A stretch of 56,745 nt of DNA from Pyrinomonadaceae bacterium (GTDB lineage Bacteria; Acidobacteriota; Blastocatellia; Pyrinomonadales; Pyrinomonadaceae). The position numbers were made by a program, and so were the translations under genes. The stretch covers positions 1 to 56,745 of the forward strand of contig JALHNX010000009.1 of the NCBI GenBank assembly GCA_022843305.1. The letters are read 5' to 3'. Position 1 is the first letter of the stretch; every line of letters begins with the position of its first letter. Below, in pieces: positions 1 through 7,620 of the stretch. The notes under the pieces are model-generated. The model saw only the letters and a list, made by a program, of their open reading frames with translations. It was not told the origin of the DNA and searched no databases.

Positions 1-76
1 TCTTCCCGTGGTCAACGTGCCCGATCGTCCCGATATTCACGTGCGGTTTGCTTCTGTCAAATTTCTCTTTGCTCAT
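1..76 (-). CDS. tuf: Elongation factor Tu, N-terminal fragment at the window edge
   Basis: The reverse strand reads [20 protein letters not shown] followed by VDHGK, which is the start of EF-Tu including the first part of the P-loop (GHVDHGK). Only 25 codons are inside the window. EF-Tu delivers aminoacyl-tRNA to the ribosome in the cytoplasm. It follows fusA on the same strand, giving the classical str operon order. A hairpin of iterated units fills the gap between fusA and tuf. Confidence 0.95.
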   Translation of the reverse strand, partial: MSKEKFDRSKPHVNIGTIGHVDHGK

Positions 77-99
77 TCTATTACTCCGTAATTATTTAT

Positions 100-157
100 T
101 CATTGCTTCATTTTTTCATTGACGATTTCAAATGAAGCAATGATTCAATGAAAAAAT
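100..157. repeat. Iterated-unit inverted repeat between fusA and tuf
   Basis: TCATTGCTTCATTT (100-113) is matched by AAATGAAGCAATGA (130-143). ATTTTTTCATTGA (110-122) is matched by TCAATGAAAAAAT (145-157). The arms are made of near-identical 7-8 nt units around CATT. It lies inside the str operon, so it may act as an mRNA processing or attenuation hairpin. It belongs to the heptamer-type hairpin class seen throughout the window. Confidence 0.7.
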
Positions 158-160
158 TAT

Positions 161-2257
161 TTAGCTGTTTGCTCCTTTAACTTTTGCGATAACTTCTTCC
201 GCAACGTTGCGCGGAGCCTGGTCGTAACGTTCAAAGTGCATTGTCGAAGTCGCGCGTCCCTGCGTTGCCGAACGTAAGTCGGTTGTGTAGCCGAACATTT
301 CCGACAGTGGAACATAAGCAGTTACAACCTGAACATTGCCCGAACGCGGTTCCATTCCTTCGATCTGTCCGCGCCGACGATTCAAATCGCCGTTGACCGC
401 GCCCATATATTCTTCCGGCGTAACGACTTCGATCTTCATAATCGGCTCAAGCAAAACGGGTTTCGCTTTTTTGATCGCATCCTGAAAAGCGAGACTTCCC
501 GCAATGTGAAACGAACGCTCGTCCGAGTCAACTTCGTGATACGAACCGAAAACCAATCTCGCTTTAATATCAACGAGTTCGTAACCGGCAAGGAATCCGC
601 GGCGCATCGCGTCCTGCATTCCTTCCATTGTTGGCTTGATAAACTGGCGCGGAATCGCACCGCCGGTGATTTTATCTTCAAAAACAAAACCTTCGCCCGG
701 TGCCGGTTCGATTTCGAGTTCGACGTGCGCGAACTGACCGCGACCGCCGGACTGTTTCTTGAATATTTCTTTTCCGGGAGCCGGAACGGTAATCGTTTCG
801 CGGTAGGCAACCTGCGGTTTGCCGACGTTGGCTTCAACGCTGAATTCACGCTTCATACGGTCAACGATAATTTCCAGATGCAGCTCGCCCATTCCGGCGA
901 TGATCGTTTGACCGGTTTCGTGGTCGGTCGAAACGCGGAAACTCGGGTCTTCCTGTGCCAGACGATTGAGCGCAACGCCCATTTTATCCTGATCCTGACG
1001 GGTTTTCGGTTCAACCGCGACGCGCACGACCGGTTCCGGAAATTCCATTGATTCAAGAATGATCGGTTTATTCTCGTCGGAAACCGTGTCGCCGGTCGTC
1101 ACGTTTTTCATACCGCCGATTGCAACGATTTCACCTGCCGACGCGCTCTCAACGTCTTCACGTTTATTCGCGTGCATCAGCATCAAACGCCCGACGCGTT
1201 CTTTTGTACCTTTAATCGTGTTGGTAACATAAGAACCCGATCTGACCGTTCCCGAATAAATTCTGACAAACGCGAGTTGTCCGAGATGCTTGTCCGCCAT
1301 CAGTTTGAAAACCAAACCCGAAAACGGTGCTTGCGGGGTCGCTTCGCGTGTTTCAACAACATCAGTTTTCGGATTCGTGCCTTCGACCGCCGGAATATCG
1401 AGCGGACTCGGCAGAAAGTCAACAACCGCATCAAGTAATGTTTGAACGCCTTTGTTTTTGAAAGCCGAACCCGTCACGACCGGAACGATTTTCAGTTCCG
1501 TCGTGCCTTTACGGAGCGCTTTGCGGATTTCGTCTTCCGAAATTTCCTCGCCTTCGAGGTATTTCATCATCAGATCATCGTCAATCGAAGAAACGGCTTC
1601 GACCAATTTGTCGCGCCATTCTTTGGCTTCGTCAACTAAATCAGCCGGAATCTCAGTCGTTTCGTATTGCGCGCCTTTAGTTTCGTCGTTCCAGATCAGC
1701 CCTTTCATCGTGATCAGGTCAACGACGCCTTTTAATTGATCTTCTAAGCCGATCGGAATCTGCAAAGCAACCGCATTTGCACCAAGACGTTTCAAAATTG
1801 AATCAAAACTTCTTTCAAACGATGCGCCCGCGCGGTCTAATTTATTGATAAAGCAAATACGCGGAACGCCGTATTTATCAGCCTGACGCCAAACGGTTTC
1901 GGATTGCGGCTCAACTCCGGCAACGCCGTCGAAAACTGCAACCGCGCCGTCAAGAACACGAAGCGAGCGTTCGACTTCCATCGTAAAATCAACGTGTCCG
2001 GGCGTATCGATAATATTAATGCGGTATTCGACGTTGTTGCGTTTCCAGAAACAGGTCGTGGCAGCAGACGTAATCGTAATTCCGCGCTCTTGTTCCTGTT
2101 CCATCCAGTCCATCGTCGCCGTTCCCTCGTGAACTTCGCCGATCTTATGCGAAACACCCGTGTAGAAAAGCACACGCTCGGTTGTCGTGGTTTTACCCGC
2201 GTCAATGTGCGCCATAATGCCGATGTTTCTAAATTTGTCTAAACTAATGTTTGCCAT
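161..2257 (-). CDS. fusA: Elongation factor G
   Basis: This 698-residue translational GTPase drives ribosomal translocation and, with ribosome recycling factor, subunit splitting. The N-terminal P-loop AHIDAGKT lies near residues 16-23, and the DTPGHVDF and NKLD motifs of the G domain follow, then the EF-G domains II-V. Its length is typical of the family. It is third in the str operon after rpsL and rpsG and before tuf, with about 80 nt to each neighbour, each gap occupied by an iterated-unit hairpin. The ATG start is where EF-G proteins normally begin ([21 protein letters not shown]). It is presumably expressed from the promoter upstream of rpsL. Confidence 0.98.
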   Translation of the reverse strand: MANISLDKFRNIGIMAHIDAGKTTTTERVLFYTGVSHKIGEVHEGTATMDWMEQEQERGITITSAATTCFWKRNNVEYRINIIDTPGHVDFTMEVERSLRVLDGAVAVFDGVAGVEPQSETVWRQADKYGVPRICFINKLDRAGASFERSFDSILKRLGANAVALQIPIGLEDQLKGVVDLITMKGLIWNDETKGAQYETTEIPADLVDEAKEWRDKLVEAVSSIDDDLMMKYLEGEEISEDEIRKALRKGTTELKIVPVVTGSAFKNKGVQTLLDAVVDFLPSPLDIPAVEGTNPKTDVVETREATPQAPFSGLVFKLMADKHLGQLAFVRIYSGTVRSGSYVTNTIKGTKERVGRLMLMHANKREDVESASAGEIVAIGGMKNVTTGDTVSDENKPIILESMEFPEPVVRVAVEPKTRQDQDKMGVALNRLAQEDPSFRVSTDHETGQTIIAGMGELHLEIIVDRMKREFSVEANVGKPQVAYRETITVPAPGKEIFKKQSGGRGQFAHVELEIEPAPGEGFVFEDKITGGAIPRQFIKPTMEGMQDAMRRGFLAGYELVDIKARLVFGSYHEVDSDERSFHIAGSLAFQDAIKKAKPVLLEPIMKIEVVTPEEYMGAVNGDLNRRRGQIEGMEPRSGNVQVVTAYVPLSEMFGYTTDLRSATQGRATSTMHFERYDQAPRNVAEEVIAKVKGANS

Positions 2258-2263
2258 AACTCT

Positions 2264-2334
2264 TTGGTTTTGGGTCTTTGGTTTTCGGTCTTCGCGTCTT
2301 ACGAAACCCTAAAACCAAAAGCCGAAGACCGAAC
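2264..2334. repeat. Iterated-unit inverted repeat between rpsG and fusA
   Basis: Two 14-nt units (TTTGGTTTTGGGTC and TTTGGTTTTCGGTC) on one side face complementary AAAACC/GAAGACC units on the other. CGGTCTTCG (2286-2294) pairs with CGAAGACCG (2323-2331). It sits directly upstream of the fusA start on the transcript, so it may affect operon processing or fusA translation. It is the same architecture as the other iterated hairpins but with a different unit. Confidence 0.65.
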
Positions 2335-2336
2335 AA

Positions 2337-2807
2337 TTAAAATTTGTAATGCGCAAACGCTCTGTTTGCTTCCGCCATCCGGTGAACATCTTCGCGTTTC
2401 TTAACCGCACCGCCGCGATTGTTATATGAATCAAGTAGCTCGCCGACCAGTCTATCGGTCATTGTCTTCTCGCCGCGATTCCGCGAATTGTTGACCACCC
2501 AGCGAATCGCCAGCGTATTGCGGCGGTCGCGGCTGACCTCAAGCGGAACCTGATAGGTCGCGCCGCCGATACGACGTGATTTAACCTCGAGCGTCGGCGA
2601 CACGTTATCTAAGGCTTTTTTGAAAACTTTCAAAGGTTCTTCGCCGGTTTTGTCGGCGATTTTTTCCATCGCGCCGTAAAATATCTTTTCAGCGGTGGAT
2701 TTTTTGCCCGCCCACATCACACCGTTAATAAATTTCGTAACGAGAATGCTGTTATAAATCGGATCCGGCAAAACTTCTCTTTTTCCTGCAACTCTTCTTC
2801 TTGGCAT
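2337..2807 (-). CDS. rpsG: 30S ribosomal protein S7
   Basis: This 156-residue protein has the standard bacterial S7 length and the MPRRR N-terminus. S7 nucleates assembly of the 30S head by binding the 3' domain of 16S rRNA and lies at the E site. Family-typical stretches such as [18 protein letters not shown] and [14 protein letters not shown] are visible. It is the second gene of the str operon, between rpsL and fusA. In other bacteria S7 represses its own operon; no specific S7-binding structure was recognised here. Confidence 0.98.
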   Translation of the reverse strand: MPRRRVAGKREVLPDPIYNSILVTKFINGVMWAGKKSTAEKIFYGAMEKIADKTGEEPLKVFKKALDNVSPTLEVKSRRIGGATYQVPLEVSRDRRNTLAIRWVVNNSRNRGEKTMTDRLVGELLDSYNNRGGAVKKREDVHRMAEANRAFAHYKF

Positions 2808-2818
2808 ATTTCAATCTC

Positions 2819-2888
2819 GGATTGCGGATTGCGGATTGCGGATTGAATTTTTATAAATCCCAAATCCGAAATCCCACATCCCAAATCG
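2819..2888. repeat. GGATTGC heptamer array with imperfect inverted partner
   Basis: Four tandem GGATTGC-type heptamers begin at 2819 and are followed by CCCAAATCCGAAATCCCACATCC, which is roughly complementary (units around AAATCC). It fills the whole rpsL-rpsG gap. The exact period of 7 and the inverted arrangement match the other heptamer hairpins in the window. Confidence 0.7.
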
Positions 2889-2890
2889 TT

Positions 2891-3268
2891 TTATTTTCCT
2901 TTCGGACGTTTCGCGCCGTATTTCGAACGCGCCTGATTTCTGTTGGCAACACCCGAAGCATCGAGCGTCCCGCGAATAACGTGATAACGAACACCCGGCA
3001 AATCCTTAACGCGACCGCCGCGAATCAAAACAATCGAGTGTTCCTGCAAATTATGTCCGATACCCGGAATATATGTCGTCACTTCGATCTGGTTCGTCAA
3101 GCGAACACGCGCCACTTTGCGAAGCGCCGAGTTCGGTTTTTTCGGTGTCTGCGTATAAACGCGTGTGCAAACCCCGCGCTTTTGGGGATTTGCCTGCAAA
3201 GCCGGACTCGCCGTTTTGTATTTCACCGCCTGGCGACCTTTGCGAACTAATTGGTTAATCGTTGGCAT
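2891..3268 (-). CDS. rpsL: 30S ribosomal protein S12
   Basis: This 125-residue S12 controls decoding fidelity at the A site. The diagnostic segments [17 protein letters not shown] and [16 protein letters not shown] are present. The lysine in the TPKKPNS segment, a position where streptomycin-resistance substitutions occur in other bacteria, is wild type. It is the first gene of the str operon. The best promoter lies about 340 nt upstream, giving a long leader. Length and start ([12 protein letters not shown]) are standard. Confidence 0.98.
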   Translation of the reverse strand: MPTINQLVRKGRQAVKYKTASPALQANPQKRGVCTRVYTQTPKKPNSALRKVARVRLTNQIEVTTYIPGIGHNLQEHSIVLIRGGRVKDLPGVRYHVIRGTLDASGVANRNQARSKYGAKRPKGK

Positions 3269-3600
3269 TCTTTCCTCTATATATAAGAACCGTTCTTTTT
3301 ATACTTCGATTCTTTCTATTTAAAATCCCGAAAGGCAAAAGTAATCTTTCACCTGACTCTTGCCGAAATAATTTCCGGCAGTTAGCTACAAGTTCAACTT
3401 GCGTCTTAAATTAATGGATTAAACTAAAATTTTCCGGTTTTAACTTTGCTGTAGCGTGACCTTATTAAAAGATATGTTCAATTTGTCGCAAGCGTTGGTT
3501 CGCTTGTCTTACGCTACAATTCCTGCTGTCAACCTTCAAAAATCTACGAACCATACTTAATTAAGTATTGCTCTGTCAGTCCAGACGTTTATGTCCGAAA
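3269..3600 (-). other. Long 5' leader of the str operon with inverted repeats
   Basis: No gene is visible in this stretch, which would be transcribed as the leader of rpsL from the promoter at 3607-3636. It holds the perfect palindrome ATACTTAATTAAGTAT (3553-3568). It also holds an inverted repeat TGTAGCGT/ACGCTACA (3450-3457, 3511-3518) that encloses a smaller CAAGCG/CGCTTG hairpin (3489-3506). A regulatory role is inferred from length and structure only. Confidence 0.45.
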
Positions 3601-3606
3601 CTAAAG

Positions 3607-3636
3607 ACTATACCGAAAATACAAAATCTTTGTCAA
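3607..3636 (-). promoter_or_regulatory. Probable sigma70 promoter of the str operon
   Basis: On the minus strand TTGACA is followed after 18 nt by TATAGT. The -35 is perfect and the -10 matches the consensus at five of six positions. Transcription would start near 3600 and run into rpsL. No better candidate lies closer to rpsL. Confidence 0.7.
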
Positions 3637-3673
3637 GCAGGGTTTTGCACAAAATGTAATGCCTCGGCAATAA

Positions 3674-3759
3674 TCAGGGCTTTCTCATAAAAATAAATTT
3701 GATACTAATATCTTTATTGCTACGTGACAGCAGAGGAAGTTTTTATGCGAAAGCCCTGA
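3674..3759. repeat. 86-bp element with 20-bp terminal inverted repeats
   Basis: The left arm TCAGGGCTTTCTCATAAAAA (3674-3693) is matched by the right arm at 3740-3759 with a single mismatch, around a 46-bp AT-rich centre. It lies between the divergent promoters of the str operon and the RDD gene. It has no coding capacity and looks like a small palindromic or MITE-like repeat. A second copy was not found in the window. Confidence 0.6.
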
Positions 3760-3798
3760 ACTTTTTATTGAAGTATTATTCTTTCTTACACTTTACTA

Positions 3799-3828
3799 TT
3801 GACTACTTAAAGTAGTTTCTGATAGTAT
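3799..3828 (+). promoter_or_regulatory. Candidate promoter with palindromic spacer for the RDD gene
   Basis: TTGACT is followed after 18 nt by TAGTAT, an imperfect -10. The spacer carries a perfect palindrome, ACTACTT-A-AAGTAGT (3802-3816), which could be an operator overlapping the promoter. Transcription would start near 3835, about 73 nt before the start codon. Confidence 0.4.
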
Positions 3829-3908
3829 GCCCTCAGTATTGTTCATTTCATTAGGTTTCACTAATCTCGCTGAATAAGCATTTCAAGCCAATAAATCTTT
3901 TAAAACAT

Positions 3909-5321
3909 ATGAATTGTCCTGTTTGTAATCGAAATCTGGCGCCAACATTATCAATTTGTCCGAGTTGCGGAGCGATGATGAATGATTCGGTTCGTGAAGA
4001 ACTTAAAGATAAAATAATAATTGCCCCGAAACCCGTCGTCATGCAGGCTAAACCGAATCCGCCGGTGATGGTTCCGAAACCCAATCTGCCGGTTATGAGT
4101 GTTAAAGCCGAAAATAAAGCCGAAACAACGACTGAAACAAAGGTTGAAATAAAAGCCGAGGATATGCCGCTGCCGCCGCAAGCGATCTTGAAACAGTCTG
4201 CGCCGGTCGCCGTTGCTGTTAAAACGAATACGACGGAAATCGCCGCGAAACAGACAAGCCCGACGCTGGTCGAGTTTCAAAACAAAAACGCGACTTTGCC
4301 CGATTGGCGTCTGCAAGTGCAGAATGCCGTCCGCAAACGCGTGGATAATGTTCAAACGACGGCAGTTGTCGAAACGAAACCGACCACGGTCAGCCGCGTT
4401 CATTTGCCGACGAGCGGAGCAACCGCGCTCAAAGCGGAAGTCATCGAAGAAACCGCGCCCGCCGTCAGCGGAAACCCGAAGCTGGCAAACGCCATGCGGC
4501 GCATCGAAGAATCGCGCCGACGCTTTTTGACCGAAGAACCTAAAGAAGAAGACGCGCCGAAAATTCCGCAGCCCGCGTCGAATAAAAATTATCCGTTTTA
4601 TCTCGCCACCAAAAACGCGGAAGTTTTGCCGAAACCGGCGGAAATGCAAACTGCCGCGCCCGTTTTGCAAAAGCCGACCTTTGAAGATTTGCCGGTCATC
4701 GAGAAAAAACCGCTCGACACGAACAAATTAAAACCGCTTCCGAACGCCGCAATTATTTCGGAAAATCTCGAAAAGATTGCGGACGAGGCGCCGAAAATCG
4801 AACAGGAAAAAATAATTGACGCGCCGCTGATCAAAATTTCGCGGGTCAAATCGGGCGACGATGAAGAAATTCTCGAACTCGAAGAAACCGAATCAATCGA
4901 GGAAGAAACCGAAGACCTCGCGCCATTTGCGATGCGCTTTAACTCGGCGGTTTTCGATTTGTTAATCGGCGCTTTCACTTCGCTGATCTTGCTTGCGCCG
5001 TTTATGCTTTCAAAGGGAAATTGGGTAAGCCTTGCCGGATTTCTGGCGTTTCTGGTAACTTGCGCGATTGTGATGTTCGTTTACCTGACGACCGCGATCG
5101 GAATGTTCGGTAAAACGATCGGAATGAAGATCTTCTCGCTCGAAACGATTGACATCGAAGAAAACGATTATCCGACGTTTCATCAGGCGGCGGTTAGTTC
5201 ATCGGTTTATCTGGTGTCGCTCGCCTTGGGCGGAATCGGATTTTTGCCCGCGCTTTTCAATTCCGAACGCCGCACCGCGCCCGATCTGCTTTCGGGAACG
5301 ATCATCGTTAAGGAATACTAA
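3909..5321 (+). CDS. Zinc-ribbon RDD-family membrane protein
   Basis: This 470-residue protein begins with a zinc ribbon (cysteines 3, 6, 17 and 20: CPVC and CPSC). A long low-complexity Pro/Ala/Glu/Lys linker of about 300 residues follows, then an RDD domain from about residue 337 to the end. The RDD part has the expected FAMRFNSAVFDLLIGA start, several hydrophobic segments and a GMFGKTIGMKIF motif. RDD proteins are multi-pass membrane proteins with varied or unknown roles, some implicated in ion transport. A cytoplasmic zinc ribbon joined to a membrane domain suggests sensing or scaffolding, but the function is unknown. It stands alone between two divergent promoters and a hairpin. Confidence 0.8.
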   Translation: MNCPVCNRNLAPTLSICPSCGAMMNDSVREELKDKIIIAPKPVVMQAKPNPPVMVPKPNLPVMSVKAENKAETTTETKVEIKAEDMPLPPQAILKQSAPVAVAVKTNTTEIAAKQTSPTLVEFQNKNATLPDWRLQVQNAVRKRVDNVQTTAVVETKPTTVSRVHLPTSGATALKAEVIEETAPAVSGNPKLANAMRRIEESRRRFLTEEPKEEDAPKIPQPASNKNYPFYLATKNAEVLPKPAEMQTAAPVLQKPTFEDLPVIEKKPLDTNKLKPLPNAAIISENLEKIADEAPKIEQEKIIDAPLIKISRVKSGDDEEILELEETESIEEETEDLAPFAMRFNSAVFDLLIGAFTSLILLAPFMLSKGNWVSLAGFLAFLVTCAIVMFVYLTTAIGMFGKTIGMKIFSLETIDIEENDYPTFHQAAVSSSVYLVSLALGGIGFLPALFNSERRTAPDLLSGTIIVKEY

Positions 5322-5332
5322 AATCAGTTCCC

Positions 5333-5400
5333 AGTTTAAAGTTCCAAGTTCCAAGTTAAGATTTTTTCGACTTGGAACTTGGAACTTGGAACTTTAAACT
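5333..5400. repeat. GTTCCAA heptamer inverted repeat
   Basis: The left arm (5333-5356) and right arm (5377-5400) are perfect 24-bp complements made of GTTCCAA/TTGGAAC heptamers flanked by AGTTTAAA. The right side carries one extra heptamer. It separates the RDD gene from the RqcH-like gene and ends 6 nt before the GTG start of the latter. It could terminate the upstream gene or occlude initiation of the next. Confidence 0.75.
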
Positions 5401-5406
5401 AACGAA

Positions 5407-6870
5407 GTGAACGAAAAAACGATTGAACAAATCCGGCGCGAGTTTGAAAAAACTTTGGTCGGGCAAAAATTCGGAAAGATTTTCACCCTTTCGCGCCTGA
5501 CGATGGCGATTGATTTTCGGCTTGCCGAATCGCTGTTTCTGTTTATTTCGGTCGAATCCGCCGCGCCGCGCATTTATCTCATCAAACGCCGTCTGCGCGA
5601 TCTCGAAAAACAATCTGGCAATCCGCATCCGTTCGCGCTCTATCTGAAAAAGCGTCTGTCGAACGCCGTTCTGCAAGCGGTCGAAAAGATTGCGCACGAA
5701 CGCATTCTGATCTTTCATTTCATCGCGCACACCGAACTCGGCGAAACCGAAAATTATTCGCTCGCCGCGCAAATGACGGGACGCTCGGCAAATCTTTTTC
5801 TGCTCGACAAAAACAGTTTTATCCTCGATAAAATGCGCGAAACCTTCGGCATCGGGCAGGAAGTCGGAGGAAAATATTCCGCGCCTTTGCGGAAAAAGTC
5901 AGAACCGCCTGCGGTAGCGGACGGATTAGATGCCGCATTTACGATTGGGAATTTTCAGACGCTTTCGGAAAGCCTCGATAATTTTTATCTCGAAAAAGAA
6001 GCGGAAAAACTTTTCCGGAATCGCACGAAATCCGCCGAAAACAAGGTCAAACAGGAAATCGCCAAGCGCGAAAAATTAGTAAAAAAATTAAAACAGGATT
6101 TAGAAAATCACGGCGACGCGGAAAAATGGAAACGCTCCGGCGATTTGATTCTGGCGAATCTGGCGGATGCCGTGCGGATTGATAATAAGGTTTTAGTCGT
6201 GGATTATTTCGACGAAAACGTGCCGACGCTGGAAATCGAGATTGACGAAAACGATTCGCTGACGCAGACGGCGGAAAAGTTCTTCCGGCGCTACACGAAA
6301 GCGCGCAACGCGAAAGAAGAAATTTCAAAACGACTGAAGGATCTGGAATTACAAATTACAGATTTCAAACAGCAAAAAGCTGAAGTTGATAAAGCGATTC
6401 TCGAACGCGACGAAGATTTTCTGAATGAATTTATCGGCGATAAATCAGATAAATCGCCGAAAAAGTCGAAAGACAAAAAGATCGAAAGTTTCACGGGCGC
6501 AAGGCGTTTTACGTCTTCCGATGATTTTGAGATTCTGGTCGGCAAAGCCTCGAAGGATAACGATTTTCTGACGTTCCGCGTCGCCAAATCGCTTGATCTA
6601 TGGCTTCACGCGGCGGACTATCCCGGCTCGCACGTCGTTGTCAGAAATCCGAACCGCAAGGAAATTCCCCAAAACACTTTGCTCGAAGCCGCGCAGCTCG
6701 CCGCTTTTTACAGCACGGCGCGCCAGCAGCCGAAAGTCGCCGTTCACTACACGCAGAAAAAGTTTGTCAACAAACCGAAAGGTGCGGCTTTGGGTTTGGT
6801 CAGTTTGTCGAGTTTTAAGACAATTTTGGTCGAACCGAAAATCAGCGAAGAAGTGAAAAACGAAAAGTGA
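5407..6870 (+). CDS. rqcH: NFACT family protein, RqcH/Rqc2-like ribosome quality-control factor
   Basis: This 487-residue protein has the NFACT layout: an N-terminal domain, a coiled-coil middle (about residues 200-340) and a C-terminal NFACT-R domain. The latter carries HAADYPGSHVVVRNP and HYTQKKFVNKPKGAALGLV. RqcH binds stalled 50S-peptidyl-tRNA complexes and directs C-terminal alanine tailing of the nascent chain. The start codon is GTG. The protein is somewhat shorter than the roughly 570-residue Bacillus homologue. Residues 165-178 are encoded by half of a palindromic repeat found also in leuS, so this loop is a recent insertion. The last codons lie inside a terminator hairpin. Confidence 0.85.
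   Translation: MNEKTIEQIRREFEKTLVGQKFGKIFTLSRLTMAIDFRLAESLFLFISVESAAPRIYLIKRRLRDLEKQSGNPHPFALYLKKRLSNAVLQAVEKIAHERILIFHFIAHTELGETENYSLAAQMTGRSANLFLLDKNSFILDKMRETFGIGQEVGGKYSAPLRKKSEPPAVADGLDAAFTIGNFQTLSESLDNFYLEKEAEKLFRNRTKSAENKVKQEIAKREKLVKKLKQDLENHGDAEKWKRSGDLILANLADAVRIDNKVLVVDYFDENVPTLEIEIDENDSLTQTAEKFFRRYTKARNAKEEISKRLKDLELQITDFKQQKAEVDKAILERDEDFLNEFIGDKSDKSPKKSKDKKIESFTGARRFTSSDDFEILVGKASKDNDFLTFRVAKSLDLWLHAADYPGSHVVVRNPNRKEIPQNTLLEAAQLAAFYSTARQQPKVAVHYTQKKFVNKPKGAALGLVSLSSFKTILVEPKISEEVKNEK
5898..5945 (+). repeat. Half copy of the GTCAGAACC palindromic element inside the rqcH coding sequence
   Basis: The sequence from GTCAGAACC onwards matches, with a few substitutions, the left half of the element in leuS read in the leuS sense. 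It is translated in the same frame, giving SEPPAVADGLDAAF here and SEPSAVADGLNAAI in leuS. The right half and the closing GGTTCTGAC are absent, so the insertion is truncated or decayed. Confidence 0.8.
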
Positions 6871-6919
6871 AAAGTGAAAAACGATTCCTAAATTTTTCAC
6901 TTTTCACTTTTCGTTTTTC
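6854..6919. terminator. Bidirectional heptamer hairpin between convergent genes
   Basis: A perfect 27-bp stem (6854-6880 with 6893-6919) built of GAAAAGT/GAAAAAC units encloses a 12-nt loop. The left arm overlaps the last codons and stop of the RqcH-like gene. The T-rich right strand on either side suits termination of both the plus-strand gene and the convergent lipoprotein gene. Confidence 0.7.
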
Positions 6920-6926
6920 GTTAATT

Positions 6927-7532
6927 TCATTCGTTTATGACCTTTTCGACCGTTTCCTTCATTTGCTTAATTACTTTTGGACCGCCGCCCGTGAACATTC
7001 CTCTTAATTGTCCTTCACGGTTAATCAAAAGAGTTTGTGGTATTCCGTTCAGGCGCGTCACTTTGACAAACTCGTTGACCAATTTACCGTCCGCCCAGCC
7101 GAGCGGATAATTTAATTTCTGCTTGGCGGCAAACGCGTCAATTTGTTGTTTTGTTTCATCATCGGTATTTAAACCGATCACTTCAAAATCCTTATCTTTA
7201 TATTTCTCGTGCATTTCGACGAGATGCGGCATCTCTTCGATACACGGTCCGCACCAGGTCGCCCAGAGATTAACGAGAACGATTTTGCCTTTTTTGTCCT
7301 GCAATTTATAGGTCGTGTCGTCGAGGCTCTTAATATCAGCCTGCATAATCGCCGACGGCGCGGGCGGATAATTGATCTTCGATTTATCGGATTTCGGCGC
7401 GTCATTTGTATTTGACGGGGCGTTCGGATTGTCATTAACCAAAACCGTGTCCGTTCCGTTGCAGGCGGTCAGAGCCGAAAAAGCGAGCGTTAAAACGATA
7501 AATAATGCGATATTTTTTATAACAACTTTCAT
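6927..7532 (-). CDS. TlpA/ResA-like thioredoxin-fold lipoprotein
   Basis: This 201-residue protein has a lipoprotein signal peptide with lipobox LTAC, so Cys24 would be lipidated. A short Asn/Asp/Pro-rich tether and a thioredoxin-fold domain follow. The active site is WCGPC (in LWATWCGPCIEE) and the cis-proline loop is GIPQT. Proteins of this type are membrane-anchored extracytoplasmic thiol-disulfide oxidoreductases that reduce apocytochrome c or other exported proteins. No cytochrome maturation gene is nearby, so the substrate is unknown. It is convergent with the RqcH-like gene and shares its terminator hairpin. It lies downstream of the FHA-ABC gene but behind a likely terminator. Confidence 0.88.
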   Translation of the reverse strand: MKVVIKNIALFIVLTLAFSALTACNGTDTVLVNDNPNAPSNTNDAPKSDKSKINYPPAPSAIMQADIKSLDDTTYKLQDKKGKIVLVNLWATWCGPCIEEMPHLVEMHEKYKDKDFEVIGLNTDDETKQQIDAFAAKQKLNYPLGWADGKLVNEFVKVTRLNGIPQTLLINREGQLRGMFTGGGPKVIKQMKETVEKVINE

Positions 7533-7564
7533 AAATCAAATCTTTTGGCGCGACTGTTTTACGT

Positions 7565-7607
7565 AAATAAAACGGCAAAAGTTTTAATACTTATCCAACC
7601 TTTGCCG
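7565..7607 (-). terminator. Possible terminator of the FHA-ABC transporter gene
   Basis: On the minus strand CGGCAAA (7601-7607) can pair with TTTGCCG (7573-7579), followed by TTTTATTT. The stem is only 7 bp and the loop is long, so this is a modest candidate. Confidence 0.4.
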
Positions 7608-7620
7608 CAATTTATTCCCG

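Noticed and set aside
5898..5945. Similarity to leuS considered as a chance low-complexity match
   Set aside because: The match covers about 40 bp with the same frame and same order of motifs, and a third locus carries the identical arm.
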